Assembly (NCBI GenBank): GCA_009760885.1
Contig: CM019709.1
Location: 33,140,123-33,204,122 of the forward strand
Direction: 5' to 3'
Source of the DNA: Achatina immaculata
Taxonomy: Eukaryota; Mollusca; Gastropoda; Stylommatophora; Achatinidae
DNA length: 64,000 nucleotides
A program made the position numbers and the translations under genes. Every line of letters begins with the position of its first letter. The first letter of the stretch is position 1. Below the pieces are notes generated by a model, which was not told the origin of the DNA, did no database searches, and saw nothing but the letters and a program-made list of their open reading frames with translations. Positions 63,542 to 64,000 of the stretch are shown piece by piece.

Positions 63542-63629
63542 CAGGGCCGCTGGGAGAAGTACAACATGATCTCCACCCACGCCACCTCCCTGTCCACCTC
63601 TTTCCTCGTCGGAAATGGAGTGGCATTGA
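63542..63629 (+). CDS. possible orphan exon
   Basis: After aaaaaacag a + frame reads GRWEKYNMISTHATSLSTSF then LVGNGVAL, with third positions almost all C or G, unlike the AT-rich surroundings. It runs straight into the 24-bp minisatellite, whose unit supplies GTGTGT as a possible donor. The minus strand is also open here. The protein family is not recognised, and an old element fragment is possible. Confidence 0.3.
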
Positions 63630-64000
63630 AATGTGTGTCTGAGCGATTGTTGAAATGTGTGTCTGAGAGATTGATGAAATGTGTGTCTGACAGATTGTTG
63701 AAATGTGTGTCTAAGAGATTGTTGAAATGTGTGTCTGAGAGATTGTTGAAATGTGTGTCTAAGAGATTGTTGAAATGTGTGTCTGACAGATTGTTGAAAT
63801 ATATATCTGAGAGATTGTTGAAATGTGTGTCTGAGAGATTGTTGAAATGTGTGTCCAAGAGATTGTTGAAATGTGTGTCTGACAGATTGTTGAAATGTGT
63901 GTCTGGAAGATTGTTGAAATGTGTGTCTGACAGATTGTTGAAATGTGTGTCTGAGAGATTGTTGAAATGTGTGTCAGAGAGATTGTTGAAATGTGTGTCT
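63626..64000 (+). repeat. 24-bp minisatellite reaching the window edge
   Basis: About 15 units of TGTTGAAATGTGTGTCTGAG plus AGAT. The 24-bp period keeps frame and produces a spurious minus-strand ORF. Confidence 0.97.

Noticed and set aside
63508..63858. 116-codon ORF with DTHFNNLS repeats
   Set aside because: 24-bp minisatellite in frame; only the non-repeat part near 63542-63629 deserves a second look.
1..64000. Bacterial contamination or operon structure
   Set aside because: Introns, SINEs, LINEs, minisatellites and low coding density all point to nuclear animal DNA.

Overview
This is a 64-kb piece of animal nuclear genome. It is AT-rich, intron-rich and packed with repeats. BovB-like RTE LINEs, several tRNA-derived SINE families, dozens of minisatellites and a METTL24-type methyltransferase gene suggest a mollusc, most likely a marine gastropod. 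That placement is inference; no species can be named from the sequence.

Two convergent protein-coding genes carry the conventional coding content. On the + strand, nine exons between 5494 and 26487 encode a DNAJA2-type (type I, class A) Hsp40 co-chaperone. It has the end of the J domain with HPD, a G/F linker, four CxxC zinc repeats, the C-terminal substrate-binding domains and a CaaX-like end. The first exon, with about 25 residues, lies left of the window. On the - strand, seven phase-compatible exons from 62709 down to 40529 encode a complete, about 379-residue METTL24-like membrane-anchored methyltransferase. The 14 kb between the two stop codons holds no host gene that I can recognise.

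The rest is mostly mobile and tandem DNA. At 5.7-9.3 kb a + strand RTE LINE is split by a second, - strand RTE copy with an 11-bp target-site duplication. At 45.6-48.1 kb is the best RTE copy (607-codon endonuclease/RT frame). Its 5' part and an adjoining minisatellite are duplicated at 49.6-50.9 kb. Other items are an internally deleted mariner (51.7-52.3 kb), a candidate terminal-inverted-repeat element (44.1-44.8 kb), tails of at least four other LINE lineages, and SINEs with clear target-site duplications.

The least explained region is 54.4-62.1 kb, in and beside METTL24-like intron 1. It holds a partial copy of METTL24-like exon 3, an exact 1440-bp tandem duplication, an intact 506-codon + strand ORF that I cannot assign to any family, and three 172-bp tandem repeats. 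A second theme is that several minisatellites are in-place expansions of a short segment of a dispersed element (SINE head, LINE tail, or non-coding repeat family) that is single-copy in the other copies of that element in the window.
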